64,000 bases of DNA. Origin: DATLZB01 sp035574175 (GTDB lineage Bacteria > Pseudomonadota > Alphaproteobacteria > Rhizobiales > Hyphomicrobiaceae). The position numbers and the translations under genes are program-made. The notes under the pieces were generated by a model that saw only the letters and a program-made list of their open reading frames with translations, was not told the origin of the DNA and ran no database searches. How positions within the stretch are numbered: position 1 is the stretch's first letter; the number at the start of each line of letters is the position of its first letter. The DNA lies in NCBI GenBank assembly GCA_035574175.1, contig DATLZB010000012.1, forward strand, positions 1 through 64,000, read 5' to 3'. Positions 52,161 to 61,281 of the stretch are shown here, one piece after another.

Positions 52161-53110
52161 GACCGTGTCGCCGCAGACTTGCGGGCGACGACGAACAGAT
52201 TGTCGAAGTTCAGCCGCCCGCCGCTTAAGGTCGCGAGCGCGCGCAGCAGATAATAGCTCGTGGTCTTGAGAGCCGTGACCACGACCGATCTCCACCCCCT
52301 CCCGCTGTCGCCGCCGATCGGGTGCAGGTGAATGAACTCCACATTGCGAAACCCGTTGCGCTCCAGCAGCGTACGGATGCTACGCATGGAATAGAAGTGA
52401 GCATGGTCGCTGGCCTGCATGTATTTCCGGTCGGGGGCGATGCCTCGGATCGCCTTCATGACCCGTGCCCGAAAGAGCTGGGTGGCGACGTTGGGCGTGC
52501 GGATGAAGATGGTTCCCTCATCCTTGAGCAGAGCGTGACAGCGCCCGAGCAGCGGATCGGGTTGCGGAATGTGGTCGAGCACGTCCCACAACGTGATGAT
52601 GTCGAAGGAATTGCGCGGCAGGTCGGCGTCCTGCGGCGGGCTGCAGATCACCCGCTCGAGGCCGAGGTGTTCGCGCGCGTGCCGGACGGCCGCTGGCGAA
52701 ATCTCGCAACCGTAGGCCTCCCAGTCGGGAAATGCCTGCATCGCCTTGAGGAAGAAGCCGAGCCCGCTGCCCATGTCGAGCAGCCGCCCCGATCGGCCGG
52801 CGATGAAGCGATCGAAGAAGTCGCGGTGCATCCTGGCCCGGGCCTTGCTCCAATAGTAATGCTCGCCGGCTGCCACCTGCTCGCCCCAGTACCCCGCGAA
52901 GTGCGGTTCTGCCCGGTAGGAGGAGAACACGTGCCCGCACGTTTTGCAGCGCAGGATGTCGATGCCGAGCTCGGTGAAGGCGATGCCGTGCTCGTTCCCG
53001 CCGCACATGAGGCAACGACGAGGCTCTGAGCGGGCGCGCTCGCCTCTATCCGTGGTCTGCGAGGTTTCGGATAGCTGCGAGGCGCTTGCCCCCTCAACTG
53101 TGCCACTCAT
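52157..53110 (-). CDS. zinc-ribbon class I SAM-dependent methyltransferase
   Basis: A 317-residue methyltransferase. It opens with a disordered tail, then a CxxC...CxxC module (CLMCGG and CKTCGHVF), a SAM loop in LLDMGSGLGFFLKAM and the WDVLDHIPQP region. Similar proteins methylate sugars or lipid-linked intermediates in surface-polysaccharide loci. It overlaps the upstream fusion gene (ATGA) and the downstream deacetylase gene (GTGA). Confidence 0.85.
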   Translation of the reverse strand: MSGTVEGASASQLSETSQTTDRGERARSEPRRCLMCGGNEHGIAFTELGIDILRCKTCGHVFSSYRAEPHFAGYWGEQVAAGEHYYWSKARARMHRDFFDRFIAGRSGRLLDMGSGLGFFLKAMQAFPDWEAYGCEISPAAVRHAREHLGLERVICSPPQDADLPRNSFDIITLWDVLDHIPQPDPLLGRCHALLKDEGTIFIRTPNVATQLFRARVMKAIRGIAPDRKYMQASDHAHFYSMRSIRTLLERNGFRNVEFIHLHPIGGDSGRGWRSVVVTALKTTSYYLLRALATLSGGRLNFDNLFVVARKSAATRS

Positions 53111-55482
53111 GACTGCTCATCCTTGATTGGCGTGAGCCGGCGAAGAAACTGCTCGTAGGACACGCCCCCGCCGAGGGAGGCGCCGCAATGGGCGACCGGC
53201 CGCGCCGGATTGCCCTGCACAAGGGTATGCGGCGGCACCGAGCGGTTGACCACGCTTCCGGCCGCAACGACGGCGCCCTGGCCGATTGTCACGTTTGGCA
53301 GCACGATGACGCCAGGCCCCAGATACACGTCGTCCTCGATCCGCACCGTAGGCCGGTTGAGCATTCGAGCCTCGTCGGTCGCATCTCGAAGATGCCCGAT
53401 GATCACCACGCGCATGCCGATCGTCACATTGCTGCCGATCGACACCAGGCGCGGATAGGCGGTCTCGATCAGCACGGAAAGGCCAATCGACGTGTTGCGT
53501 CCGATCGTGACGCCCCGCATCCGGTGCAGCCACACGCGGGCGGATTTGTAGCCCGGCGCATAAAGGGCGAGGCACTGGAAGAGACGATTTCTGATGCCGC
53601 TGAACAGCGAATCCCTGATCGGCCTGGACGCGGCCGGCTCGCCGGCTGAAGCTTCCCCCCGCTCACGCTCGCCGGGCCGTACAAGCTCGGCCAGGGTTTC
53701 CACCGTGGGCGCTTTGAGAAAACGGTCGATCGGCACCGTCACTTTATAGCGTTTCTCGACTTCGAGAACCATACTGACCATCGAAAGGGAGTCGCCGCCG
53801 AGCGCATGGAAGTCATCGCGCATACCGACTTTTTCGGCTTTCAGGATGCCCCGCCAGATGTCAGCGATCTCTTGCTCGATGGCGCTCTCCGCAGCAACGA
53901 AGTTAGCATCTCGCTTTGCCGCCAGCACGTCGGCCAGCCTGTCGGCGAGCGTGATGCGCTGCACCTTTCCGGTCGGTCCTTTCGGGATCTCGTCTACGAT
54001 CAGGATTTGCTTCGGCGTCTTGAACTCGGCGAGACGGGCTGCTGCGAACGCTCGGATCTCGCGCTCGCTCGCCTTGGCGCCGGGCTTCAGTACGACGGCC
54101 GCCGCGACGTCCTCGCCGAGAGTCGGATGTGGGACGGGAAAGGTTACCGCCTGCGCCACCGCAGCGTGCTGGGCCAAAACCTCATCGACCTCGCCCGGGG
54201 CGATCTTCTCGCCGCCCCGGTTGATGATCTCCTTGAGGCGACCGGTAAGGAACAGATAGCCGTCGGCATCGAACCGACCCTGATCGCCGGTCCGGAACCA
54301 ACCGTTGGTGAACGCCGCCGCATTCGCGGCGGGGTTGTTCTCGTAGCCGCTTGTGACATTGGGCCCTCGGATAACCACCTCACCGACCTCACCGGGCGCC
54401 AACAGGCGACCGGCCTCATCCATGATGCTAACCTCGGTTCCGGTCGGAAGCCCAACCGAACCCGGCTTTCGCGGCCGGGGAGCGAGCGGATTGCTCGTCA
54501 TCTGGTGGGCGGCCTCGGTCATGCTGTAGGCCTCGATGACCTGGGTCCTGAAGGTCTGCTCGAGTTCCTTCATGACCTGCCGAGGCAACGCAGCGGAGGA
54601 GGAGCGGATCAGCCGCAGGGGCCGCCGGGCGATGATGGCACGGTTCGCAGCGGCCTGCGCCAGCACCGCCTGGTGGATAGTCGGGGCGGCCGTATACCAG
54701 CTCGGCTCGAAGGCGTCGAGCCACGCAAAAAAAGCCTCGGGATCGAAACCGGACGCGCACACAACGCTCGAGCCGGCACTGAGCGAGGACAACAGTGCGC
54801 CGACCAGACCATGGATATGGAAGAGCGGCATGACGTTGAGGCAGCGGTCGCTCTGCGTCAGCGCCAGCGTCCTGGCAATGTTGCCGGCCGACCGGCACAG
54901 GTTCGCATGCGTGAGCGGCACGATTTTTGGTCTCGACGTCGTCCCCGACGTATGCAGCACCAGCGCAATATTCTCGGCGGACGAGAAGGCGGGCTGGCCC
55001 GGTGCCAGAGGACCTCCGTCCGCTTCGAGCCTGAAGATGCCTGCTTCGGCATCAACGGACGCAACGAGTTCGAAGATCGGGATGCGAAGCCGCCGGGCGA
55101 CGCGCTTGGCAGGGGAGTCCATGCCTGCCGCCAGGATGACGGCGCGCGTGCCAAGATCGGTGATGTAGAACTCGAACTCTTCTTCTCTGTAGGCCGGATT
55201 GAGTGGCGCACACGTTGCACCGGCAGCGACGCCGAGAAAAGCGGTGGCCATCTCCGGGCCGTTCGGCAGGACGAGGGCCACCCTGTCGGTGCGGTAAAGT
55301 CCCGCGCCGGCCAGGGCACGGACGGTGTCATCGATCTGCAGCAACAGTCGGCGATAGGGAAGCGGCTTGCGGCGCGGAGCCGCAATGGCAATAGCCTCGG
55401 GACGCCCGCTCGCCACCTCAGTTATGAGGTCGTGGATGCAACTGGCGTCGGTTCGCTCCGCGCTCTCGAACTCGAGTTGCAA
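53107..55482 (-). CDS. tri-domain fusion: acyl-CoA-ligase-like adenylation, carrier protein, LbH acyltransferase
   Basis: A 791-residue protein joining three modules. The adenylation domain (about 1-515) has the ATP loop LHTSGTTSRPKIVPL near 176-190, EAYSMTEAAHQM, TGDQGRFDADGYLFLTGR and the catalytic lysine in GPTGKVQR near 505. The carrier domain has FHALGGDSLSM with Ser565 as the phosphopantetheine site. The C-terminal part (from about 650) is a left-handed beta-helix acyltransferase of hexapeptide repeats (VTIGRNTSIG, LGPGVIVLPNVTIGQGAVV). It could activate an acid, hold it as a thioester and pass it to a sugar. No thioesterase or condensation domain is present. Confidence 0.88.
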   Translation of the reverse strand: MQLEFESAERTDASCIHDLITEVASGRPEAIAIAAPRRKPLPYRRLLLQIDDTVRALAGAGLYRTDRVALVLPNGPEMATAFLGVAAGATCAPLNPAYREEEFEFYITDLGTRAVILAAGMDSPAKRVARRLRIPIFELVASVDAEAGIFRLEADGGPLAPGQPAFSSAENIALVLHTSGTTSRPKIVPLTHANLCRSAGNIARTLALTQSDRCLNVMPLFHIHGLVGALLSSLSAGSSVVCASGFDPEAFFAWLDAFEPSWYTAAPTIHQAVLAQAAANRAIIARRPLRLIRSSSAALPRQVMKELEQTFRTQVIEAYSMTEAAHQMTSNPLAPRPRKPGSVGLPTGTEVSIMDEAGRLLAPGEVGEVVIRGPNVTSGYENNPAANAAAFTNGWFRTGDQGRFDADGYLFLTGRLKEIINRGGEKIAPGEVDEVLAQHAAVAQAVTFPVPHPTLGEDVAAAVVLKPGAKASEREIRAFAAARLAEFKTPKQILIVDEIPKGPTGKVQRITLADRLADVLAAKRDANFVAAESAIEQEIADIWRGILKAEKVGMRDDFHALGGDSLSMVSMVLEVEKRYKVTVPIDRFLKAPTVETLAELVRPGERERGEASAGEPAASRPIRDSLFSGIRNRLFQCLALYAPGYKSARVWLHRMRGVTIGRNTSIGLSVLIETAYPRLVSIGSNVTIGMRVVIIGHLRDATDEARMLNRPTVRIEDDVYLGPGVIVLPNVTIGQGAVVAAGSVVNRSVPPHTLVQGNPARPVAHCGASLGGGVSYEQFLRRLTPIKDEQS

Positions 55483-55825
55483 GTCACCCCTCCGACCTCA
55501 TAAGGCGGATCGAGTTTAATGGGTGTGGGCGGGCATTGTCAGGTCGCATCCGCTCGTCTGGTTCACAGCCCATGAGCCCTTGCCGCACAGTCCGCAGGAA
55601 CCCTTATCGTTGCCCGGCGAACGTCGTAAACGCCGCCAACCATGGCGCCTCGATCAATCTCGACAGCGTGCGGGACCCACGCTAGTGTTTTCAGGGGGCA
55701 CGGGCCGCCCACTTGGCTCAGCCCAAACCTGCGCCTGCGCCAACTCGTCTCGGCCTTTGGAGGGCAGGAACGAAGCTGCCGGCCGACGGCGAGGCTCCTC
55801 TGGCGCTGGACTTACGCCTTAGCTG
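55483..55825. other. divergent intergenic region, nothing recognised
   Basis: Lies between the tri-domain fusion (minus) and the nucleotide-sugar dehydrogenase (plus) and should contain both promoters. No gene, strong dyad or clear -35/-10 pair was picked out by eye. The 99-residue plus frame in it lacks start signals. Confidence 0.5.
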
Positions 55826-57169
55826 ATGCTGACATCGATTGAACCGAGCGACACCCTGGGCCGGCTGATCGCTGAGCGTGCCGCCACCGTCGGCGTGATC
55901 GGCCTCGGCTACGTCGGCCTGCCGCTGGCGGCCGCGGTGGCGCGCGCGGGCTTTTCGACCATCGGCTTCGACATCGATGCCGGCAAGGTGTCGGACATCA
56001 ACGCGGCAACCTCCTACATTTATGCGGTCAGCGATGCGCTCCTTTCCGAGCTGGTGCAGCGCGGGACGCTGCGCGCGACCCAGGACTTCGGGGAACTCGC
56101 GTCGTGCGACGTCATCATCATTTGCGTGCCGACGCCGCTGACCAAACACCGCGAGCCGGACCTCTCCTTCGTGGAGAACACCGCGCTCACCATCGCGCGG
56201 CACTTGCGCAAGGGCCAGCTCGTGGTGCTCGAGTCGACAACCTACCCCGGCACGACGAGCGAGGTCCTGAAGCCGATCCTGGAGCGGGGGGGGCTGAAAA
56301 GCGGGTCCGACTTCTTCCTCGGCTTCTCGCCGGAGCGGGAAGACCCTGGCAACGCCAGCTTTGAAACGGTGAGCATCCCGAAGATCGTTGCCGGCGACGG
56401 TGGGGCAGCAAAGGAGCTGATGGCGCGCTTTTATGGAGCGGTCGTGAAGCGGGTCGTGCCCGTCTCCTCCACCGAAGTGGCGGAGGCGGTCAAGATCACC
56501 GAGAACGTGTTCCGGGCCGTCAATATCGCGCTCGTCAACGAGCTCAAGGTGATCTACGACGCCATGGGCATCGACGTCTGGGAGGTGATCGATGCGGCTG
56601 CAACCAAGCCGTTCGGATACATGCCCTTCTACCCGGGCCCCGGGCTCGGCGGGCACTGCATCCCGATCGACCCGTTCTACCTGACCTGGAAATCGCGCGA
56701 GCACGAGCTGACCACCCGCTTCATCGAACTGGCAGGCGAAATCAACCTGTCGATGCCGCGCTACGTGGTGGGAAAGCTCGAGGCTGCTCTCGATAGGCGC
56801 TTCTCCCGCTCGCTCGGCAGCGCACGCATTCTGATCCTCGGTCTCGCCTATAAGAAGAATGTCGCCGACATTCGCGAAAGCCCGTCCTTGAAGCTGATCG
56901 AGCTGATCGAGCGGCGCGGTGCCAAGGTCGATTTTCACGACCCCCACGTCGCCGCCATACCGGCCACACGCGCTTACCCCGAGATCGAGGGTCGCCAGTC
57001 GGTGGACCTCACTCCCACGGCCCTCGCGTCTTACGACGCCGTCATCGTCGTTACCGACCACGACGCGGTCGACTACGCCCTCGTTGCCGCCCACGCGCGG
57101 CTGCTGATCGACACGCGCAACGTCTTTCAGCGCAAGGGCATCGCCGGCGACCACATCGTCAAATCGTGA
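55826..57169 (+). CDS. nucleotide-sugar dehydrogenase (UDP-N-acetylhexosamine or UDP-glucose type)
   Basis: A 447-residue UDP-glucose/GDP-mannose dehydrogenase-family enzyme making a UDP-uronic acid with 2 NAD+. The NAD loop is VGVIGLGYVGLPLAAAVA; the middle domain has STTYPGTTSEV and KITENVFRAVNIALVNE; the catalytic Cys278 is in GPGLGGHCIPIDP; the C-terminal domain has LGLAYKKNVADIRESPS. Pattern is closest to WbpA/WecC-like UDP-HexNAc 6-dehydrogenases rather than Ugd. It is convergent with a secreted beta-helix gene 16 bases away. Confidence 0.92.
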   Translation: MLTSIEPSDTLGRLIAERAATVGVIGLGYVGLPLAAAVARAGFSTIGFDIDAGKVSDINAATSYIYAVSDALLSELVQRGTLRATQDFGELASCDVIIICVPTPLTKHREPDLSFVENTALTIARHLRKGQLVVLESTTYPGTTSEVLKPILERGGLKSGSDFFLGFSPEREDPGNASFETVSIPKIVAGDGGAAKELMARFYGAVVKRVVPVSSTEVAEAVKITENVFRAVNIALVNELKVIYDAMGIDVWEVIDAAATKPFGYMPFYPGPGLGGHCIPIDPFYLTWKSREHELTTRFIELAGEINLSMPRYVVGKLEAALDRRFSRSLGSARILILGLAYKKNVADIRESPSLKLIELIERRGAKVDFHDPHVAAIPATRAYPEIEGRQSVDLTPTALASYDAVIVVTDHDAVDYALVAAHARLLIDTRNVFQRKGIAGDHIVKS

Positions 57170-57185
57170 GCGAACGGCCCTTAGC

Positions 57186-58424
57186 CTAGTCGGCGGTGAA
57201 TTCGTAGGCGCCCATGTCCGGTGGGCCGCCGATCCGGCTCACGCCCGCGATGTCGCTGGCCACCGTCGCTGTCAGGTCCTCTCCGGCATCGATCGGTGCA
57301 CTTCTCGCCACCAGGCGATAGTCGCCCGCCGCTCTGCCGACAAAGAACGTGTCTTGAGCAGGGATGTTGCCTGCCGTTGCCGGGCCGATGTTGTTGCGGA
57401 TGTCCACCCTGGCGCCGCCCGAGACGACGACGGCCCGCGCCTCGGGCACGTCTATGGTGTTGTGATAGATGCGGCGGAGGTAGTCGTCGGCATCGGCATT
57501 GTCGATGCTGATCCCGCGGTACTTGCCGGTCTGGCCGTAGATCACGTTGTTGAACACGGTGGCGCCCGTGTGCACGCCGATGCCGGTCTTCGCCATTCGA
57601 ATGACGTTGTTCTTGATGACGTGGTTTGGATTGGAGCCAAAGTATCGCTCGTGCTCCATCACCTCGATGGCGCCCCAGCCGGGACTGGTGATCCCCGGGT
57701 CCAGCAGGCAGTCGTGCAACGTGTTGCCATCGATCACGACATTGTAGGTCCCTTCCTTCGCCTCGATGCACTCGTCCCCGGTGTTGTAGATCACATTGTT
57801 CCTCACCAGGACGTCATGGGTGTTGTCGTATGGGGGGGAGGCCGGCTGCTGACTGGAGGAGGTGCCGATATAGACCCCCTCGCCGTTGGACCGCCACTTC
57901 CTAGTGTCGTGGATCAACGAGCGCTCGATCGTGACGAAACTGGAATTGAGCCTGATGCGGACGGCCTCCTGCCCGATGTTGTGAACGTGCAAGTTCTGCA
58001 GGAGAATATTGCTGGACCGCTCGACGAACAGCCCCTGCTGAAACTCCGTGATCGTGAATCCGACGAAGCGGATGAAGCTGCTGTTGCTGATCCGGTTGCG
58101 GCCGCTGTGCACGCCTTCCCCGCGGATGACCGGAGCGTGTCCAGGGTAGTTTCTGAAGGTGATATAGCTGGCGCCCCCATCTCGGTCGGAGATCTGAACG
58201 TCCTCTCGATAGATGCCGTTCTTGACGTAGACGACATCGCCGGCGCGGACCTGGGTAACGGCAAAGCCGATCGTGCACCAGGGTTGGGTTTGCGAGCCCC
58301 CCGAGGGGACGTCGCTGCACGGCGGCGCGCCCGAATTATCGACGTACCACTCTTCGGCGCTGGCACCGCAGACTGCGGCGCCGAGAGCCAGCAGAGCGGC
58401 TGTCAAGGTGGACGTCCTGAGCAT
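57186..58424 (-). CDS. secreted right-handed parallel beta-helix protein
   Basis: A 412-residue exported protein: signal peptide (MLRTSTLTAALLALGAAVCGASA), then DUF1565/pectate-lyase-like opening (AGDVVYVKNGIYREDVQI) and repeated Asn-containing rungs such as SNSSFIRFVGFTITE, VLVRNNVIYNT, VVIDGNTLHD and VIKNNVIRMA. It ends with GPPDMGAYEF, common in this group. The start at 58424 has GGAAGGAAA upstream. The fold occurs in polysaccharide lyases and C5-epimerases; no catalytic set could be assigned. Confidence 0.85.
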   Translation of the reverse strand: MLRTSTLTAALLALGAAVCGASAEEWYVDNSGAPPCSDVPSGGSQTQPWCTIGFAVTQVRAGDVVYVKNGIYREDVQISDRDGGASYITFRNYPGHAPVIRGEGVHSGRNRISNSSFIRFVGFTITEFQQGLFVERSSNILLQNLHVHNIGQEAVRIRLNSSFVTIERSLIHDTRKWRSNGEGVYIGTSSSQQPASPPYDNTHDVLVRNNVIYNTGDECIEAKEGTYNVVIDGNTLHDCLLDPGITSPGWGAIEVMEHERYFGSNPNHVIKNNVIRMAKTGIGVHTGATVFNNVIYGQTGKYRGISIDNADADDYLRRIYHNTIDVPEARAVVVSGGARVDIRNNIGPATAGNIPAQDTFFVGRAAGDYRLVARSAPIDAGEDLTATVASDIAGVSRIGGPPDMGAYEFTAD

Positions 58425-58524
58425 CGCTTTCCTTCCGCAGCCGCCGCGCCGTCCTGCTAAGCGCTCCTTCGCACCGTCCACTGCCAGCCGTTGCCCGGCA
58501 CCGCCGCTGCCGGGAGGCACTGGC

Positions 58525-59703
58525 TCAGCGTCGCGCGGCCTCAAGGTAGACGTTGCGGGTCGTTTCAGCGACGGCTTCCCACGAATGCCGCTCGCGGATG
58601 TAATCGCGTATCTGTCCGCGCCGGCGCTCGAGTTCTCGATAAAGCGGGCTCGCGAAATAGCGCTCGATCGCGGCCGCGAGAGCAAGCGGGTCCTCCGGCT
58701 TGCAGACAAACCCCGTCTCGCCCTCGACGACATCCTCGCGCAGCGAGCCGACGTCGGTGGCGATCACCGGCAAGCCGAAGCTGTACGCCAGGAACATTAC
58801 ACCGCTTTGAAAGATCCGCGTGTACGGCAGCACGGTCACATCCGCAGCCTTGAAGTACAGCTCCACCTCGTCGTCGGGAATGAACTCCATCCTGACCATG
58901 CTCCGTTCGCGAACGCTCTTGCGCGCAAGACGGTCGCGAATGTCGACAACGTAGGGGTCGGAGGGCTTCTTGGCCCGCCCGGCGACGATCAGGCGATATG
59001 GCCCGCCGCTGCCGACAAGGTGCTCGAAGGCTTCGATCAGGTGCTCGAGGCCCTTGTAGGCAGCGATGTTGCCGAAAAAGAGGATCGCTCGCTCCTCGCT
59101 GGCGATGCCGAGCCGCTCCCTTGCCTCGGCCGGTGTGAGTGCCGTATTTGGAACGGCTTCGTTGATGCCGAAGCGAACCACGCTGACGGCCTCCCTGGGG
59201 ACGCGGAAAGCCTGCACGAGCTCGCTTTTCATCTGCTCGGTGTGGACAAAGATGTGGTCGCAGAGGCGGTACTGGATGCCGAGCGTGAGGCGGTTGAGCC
59301 AGGAGTCGGTCCCGTCCCTCGCGGCGGCGTTGACGTTGTGGGCGGTGAGCACAATCCTCTTACCCAACGCCTTGTAGTAGAGCATCAACAGCGTGCGGTC
59401 GAAATGCTCGAACTTGTTGTTCCAAAGAATGTGGAACACTCTCGGCTTGGCCGTGGCCGCGTAGCCTATGAGACGGGCGTAATAGGCGAGCACCCGCCAC
59501 GCCTTCTCGACATAACCGGCGTCCTTGCGGCCGTTCCTGCGGAAATGGAAATACGTCAGGGCCGGCGCGGTGCGCAGTTCGGGCCCATCTACTTCGTCGC
59601 CGCCGATGAAATCGAGCCTCACGCCCTTTTCCATCAGTGCCATGGCGAGCCCGACCGCGTAGGCGCGGTCTCCGCCGCCGGTGAGGAGGGCGGCCTCTAC
59701 CAC
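58525..59703 (-). CDS. GT4 family glycosyltransferase
   Basis: A GT-B glycosyltransferase, 392 residues from the GTG at 59703. The N-terminal loop is ALLTGGGDRAYAVGLAMAL; the donor domain shows FFGNIAAYKGLEHLIEAF and YTRIFQSGVMFLAYSFGLPVIATDVGSLREDV. The frame is open to ATG 59835, which would overlap the upstream gene by 53 bases and add 44 unconserved-looking residues, so the shorter form is preferred. It belongs to the minus-strand run that begins at the ChbG-like gene. Confidence 0.86.
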   Translation of the reverse strand: MVEAALLTGGGDRAYAVGLAMALMEKGVRLDFIGGDEVDGPELRTAPALTYFHFRRNGRKDAGYVEKAWRVLAYYARLIGYAATAKPRVFHILWNNKFEHFDRTLLMLYYKALGKRIVLTAHNVNAAARDGTDSWLNRLTLGIQYRLCDHIFVHTEQMKSELVQAFRVPREAVSVVRFGINEAVPNTALTPAEARERLGIASEERAILFFGNIAAYKGLEHLIEAFEHLVGSGGPYRLIVAGRAKKPSDPYVVDIRDRLARKSVRERSMVRMEFIPDDEVELYFKAADVTVLPYTRIFQSGVMFLAYSFGLPVIATDVGSLREDVVEGETGFVCKPEDPLALAAAIERYFASPLYRELERRRGQIRDYIRERHSWEAVAETTRNVYLEAARR

Positions 59704-59782
59704 GGCCGGGGCATCCTGCCCCACCTCAGGTCCGGCACCGGGAGGTCGCGCGCCGATAAGAACGGCGCGGGGTCCGGCCAAC

Positions 59783-61240
59783 TTAGGTACTTCTTGAGGC
59801 TGCAACCGCGTGTTCCCCGACCTTGCCATGCACACTCGATCGAGCCCTGCGTATGTCGAAACTTGGCAGGGGTTGCTTCAAGCGTACATCCTTCGGAACC
59901 CTGGTGATCGCCAGCAGCAGAACGAACCACATGGGAGCCGATATTCTGAACAACGCCGCCTCGGTGAAGTTGTAGACGATGCCGGTAACGAAATAAGCAA
60001 GCATCAGTGTTCCCTCAAAAGAGGATCGACGCAGGCGTCTCATCACCGTCTGATAACCGGCCGCCAGCACCAGCGCGAGTAACCCGATTCCTACCCATCC
60101 GAGGTTGAGGTAGACCTCGAGATAACCGTTGTGAGCCTGGTTCGGCGCCCAGCGGTACTCACTCCAGATCCGCTCCAGACGCGGCCCAAGCCAGAAATTC
60201 TCAAAGCCCGTCCCAAACCAGTTGCTTGCCGTGTGCGCGAGCAGGAGCTCCCATATCATGGTCCGGTCGGTCAATGTCGGGTCCTTGCCCAGCATCTTGA
60301 GAATGGTCTCGATCCCGATGAAGAGAACCATGCTCGGGACGGCAATCAACACCGCCACCAGCGCATGAATGGTCAACCGGTCGACGATTACCCTTTCAAG
60401 CTGCCTGCTGCGCCCGAGCGCTCCGCCCTGCGCCGGCACTCGTCGGAGTTCGAGCGCCAAGAGCACGCAAACCCCGAGAGCGAAGCACGCCAGAGCGGTC
60501 ATCGATCTGGCCAGCCAGAACAGCCATGCGACCATAACCAGAATCGCTGCATGGGCGATTGCACGCCGGCCTCGTCCCGCCTGCTGCGGGTCGAACAAGG
60601 CCGTGAGAAGCTGCCACAGCGACGTCAGGCCGAAGATCAGGCAGATGGCGCCGAGAGAATTCTTGTTGGTCGTCACGCCCGAATAGTAGGTGGTCCAATC
60701 CCAGCGATCGTAATAGCGCGCAAGATCGGGGTAATATTTGATCATCAGAACCGAGAGCGGGATCAGGATGAAGCCGGTGCGCACGAGCAGGCGCTTGATC
60801 GCCGCGAGCGGGTCGCGATCGCTCACCACGACGAGCACCATGATGAGATCGCCAGCGGCCTTCACCCACCGCTTGAGGCCGACATCGGGATAATCGGCCC
60901 ACGTCAGGCTCAACAGACAGTATAGTAGGAAGAACGCCACAAAGGCGTTTGCTTGCAGGAGCTTGGCGACCCGGCCCGCCCGCACGAGCAGAACGAGCAG
61001 CCCCAATGCGATCAGCCCGGCGTAGACCGCACGGTTGATGGGATCGCCTTCCAGCAGCGCCTCCGAGGACGCCCCGGGACGCGCCGACTGGAGCCACTCG
61101 GATGGCGAGCGCGACGCGGCGAGAGAAAACCAGATGACGGGTATCCAAAGGGCGAGTGAGGTCCGAGCCCTATCCCTATCGAGCCAGAACAGCCCCGCAA
61201 TCAGGGCCCCATAAAGCAGGGTGGCGATCGACGCAGCCAT
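59783..61240 (-). CDS. O-antigen ligase/polymerase-like membrane protein (Wzy_C family)
   Basis: A 485-residue protein with about 10-12 helices, a periplasmic loop and the family signature region NQAHNGYLEVYLNLGWVG with the conserved His. Related proteins either ligate glycan to lipid A core (WaaL) or polymerise repeat units (Wzy). It also has a conserved-looking NKNSLGAICLIFG segment. Start at 61240 (MAASIATLLYGALIAGLF) is preferred over 61294, which would overlap the upstream gene. It is the only Wzy/WaaL-type protein in the window. Confidence 0.83.
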   Translation of the reverse strand: MAASIATLLYGALIAGLFWLDRDRARTSLALWIPVIWFSLAASRSPSEWLQSARPGASSEALLEGDPINRAVYAGLIALGLLVLLVRAGRVAKLLQANAFVAFFLLYCLLSLTWADYPDVGLKRWVKAAGDLIMVLVVVSDRDPLAAIKRLLVRTGFILIPLSVLMIKYYPDLARYYDRWDWTTYYSGVTTNKNSLGAICLIFGLTSLWQLLTALFDPQQAGRGRRAIAHAAILVMVAWLFWLARSMTALACFALGVCVLLALELRRVPAQGGALGRSRQLERVIVDRLTIHALVAVLIAVPSMVLFIGIETILKMLGKDPTLTDRTMIWELLLAHTASNWFGTGFENFWLGPRLERIWSEYRWAPNQAHNGYLEVYLNLGWVGIGLLALVLAAGYQTVMRRLRRSSFEGTLMLAYFVTGIVYNFTEAALFRISAPMWFVLLLAITRVPKDVRLKQPLPSFDIRRARSSVHGKVGEHAVAASRST

Positions 61241-61281
61241 TCTAAGTTCGCCATTCGCTTTGGTTACAAACGGCCAGCACG

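Noticed and set aside
53806..55503. A 565-residue plus-strand frame over the fusion gene
   Set aside because: Antisense to the adenylation domain, whose motifs are intact; no domain in the plus frame.
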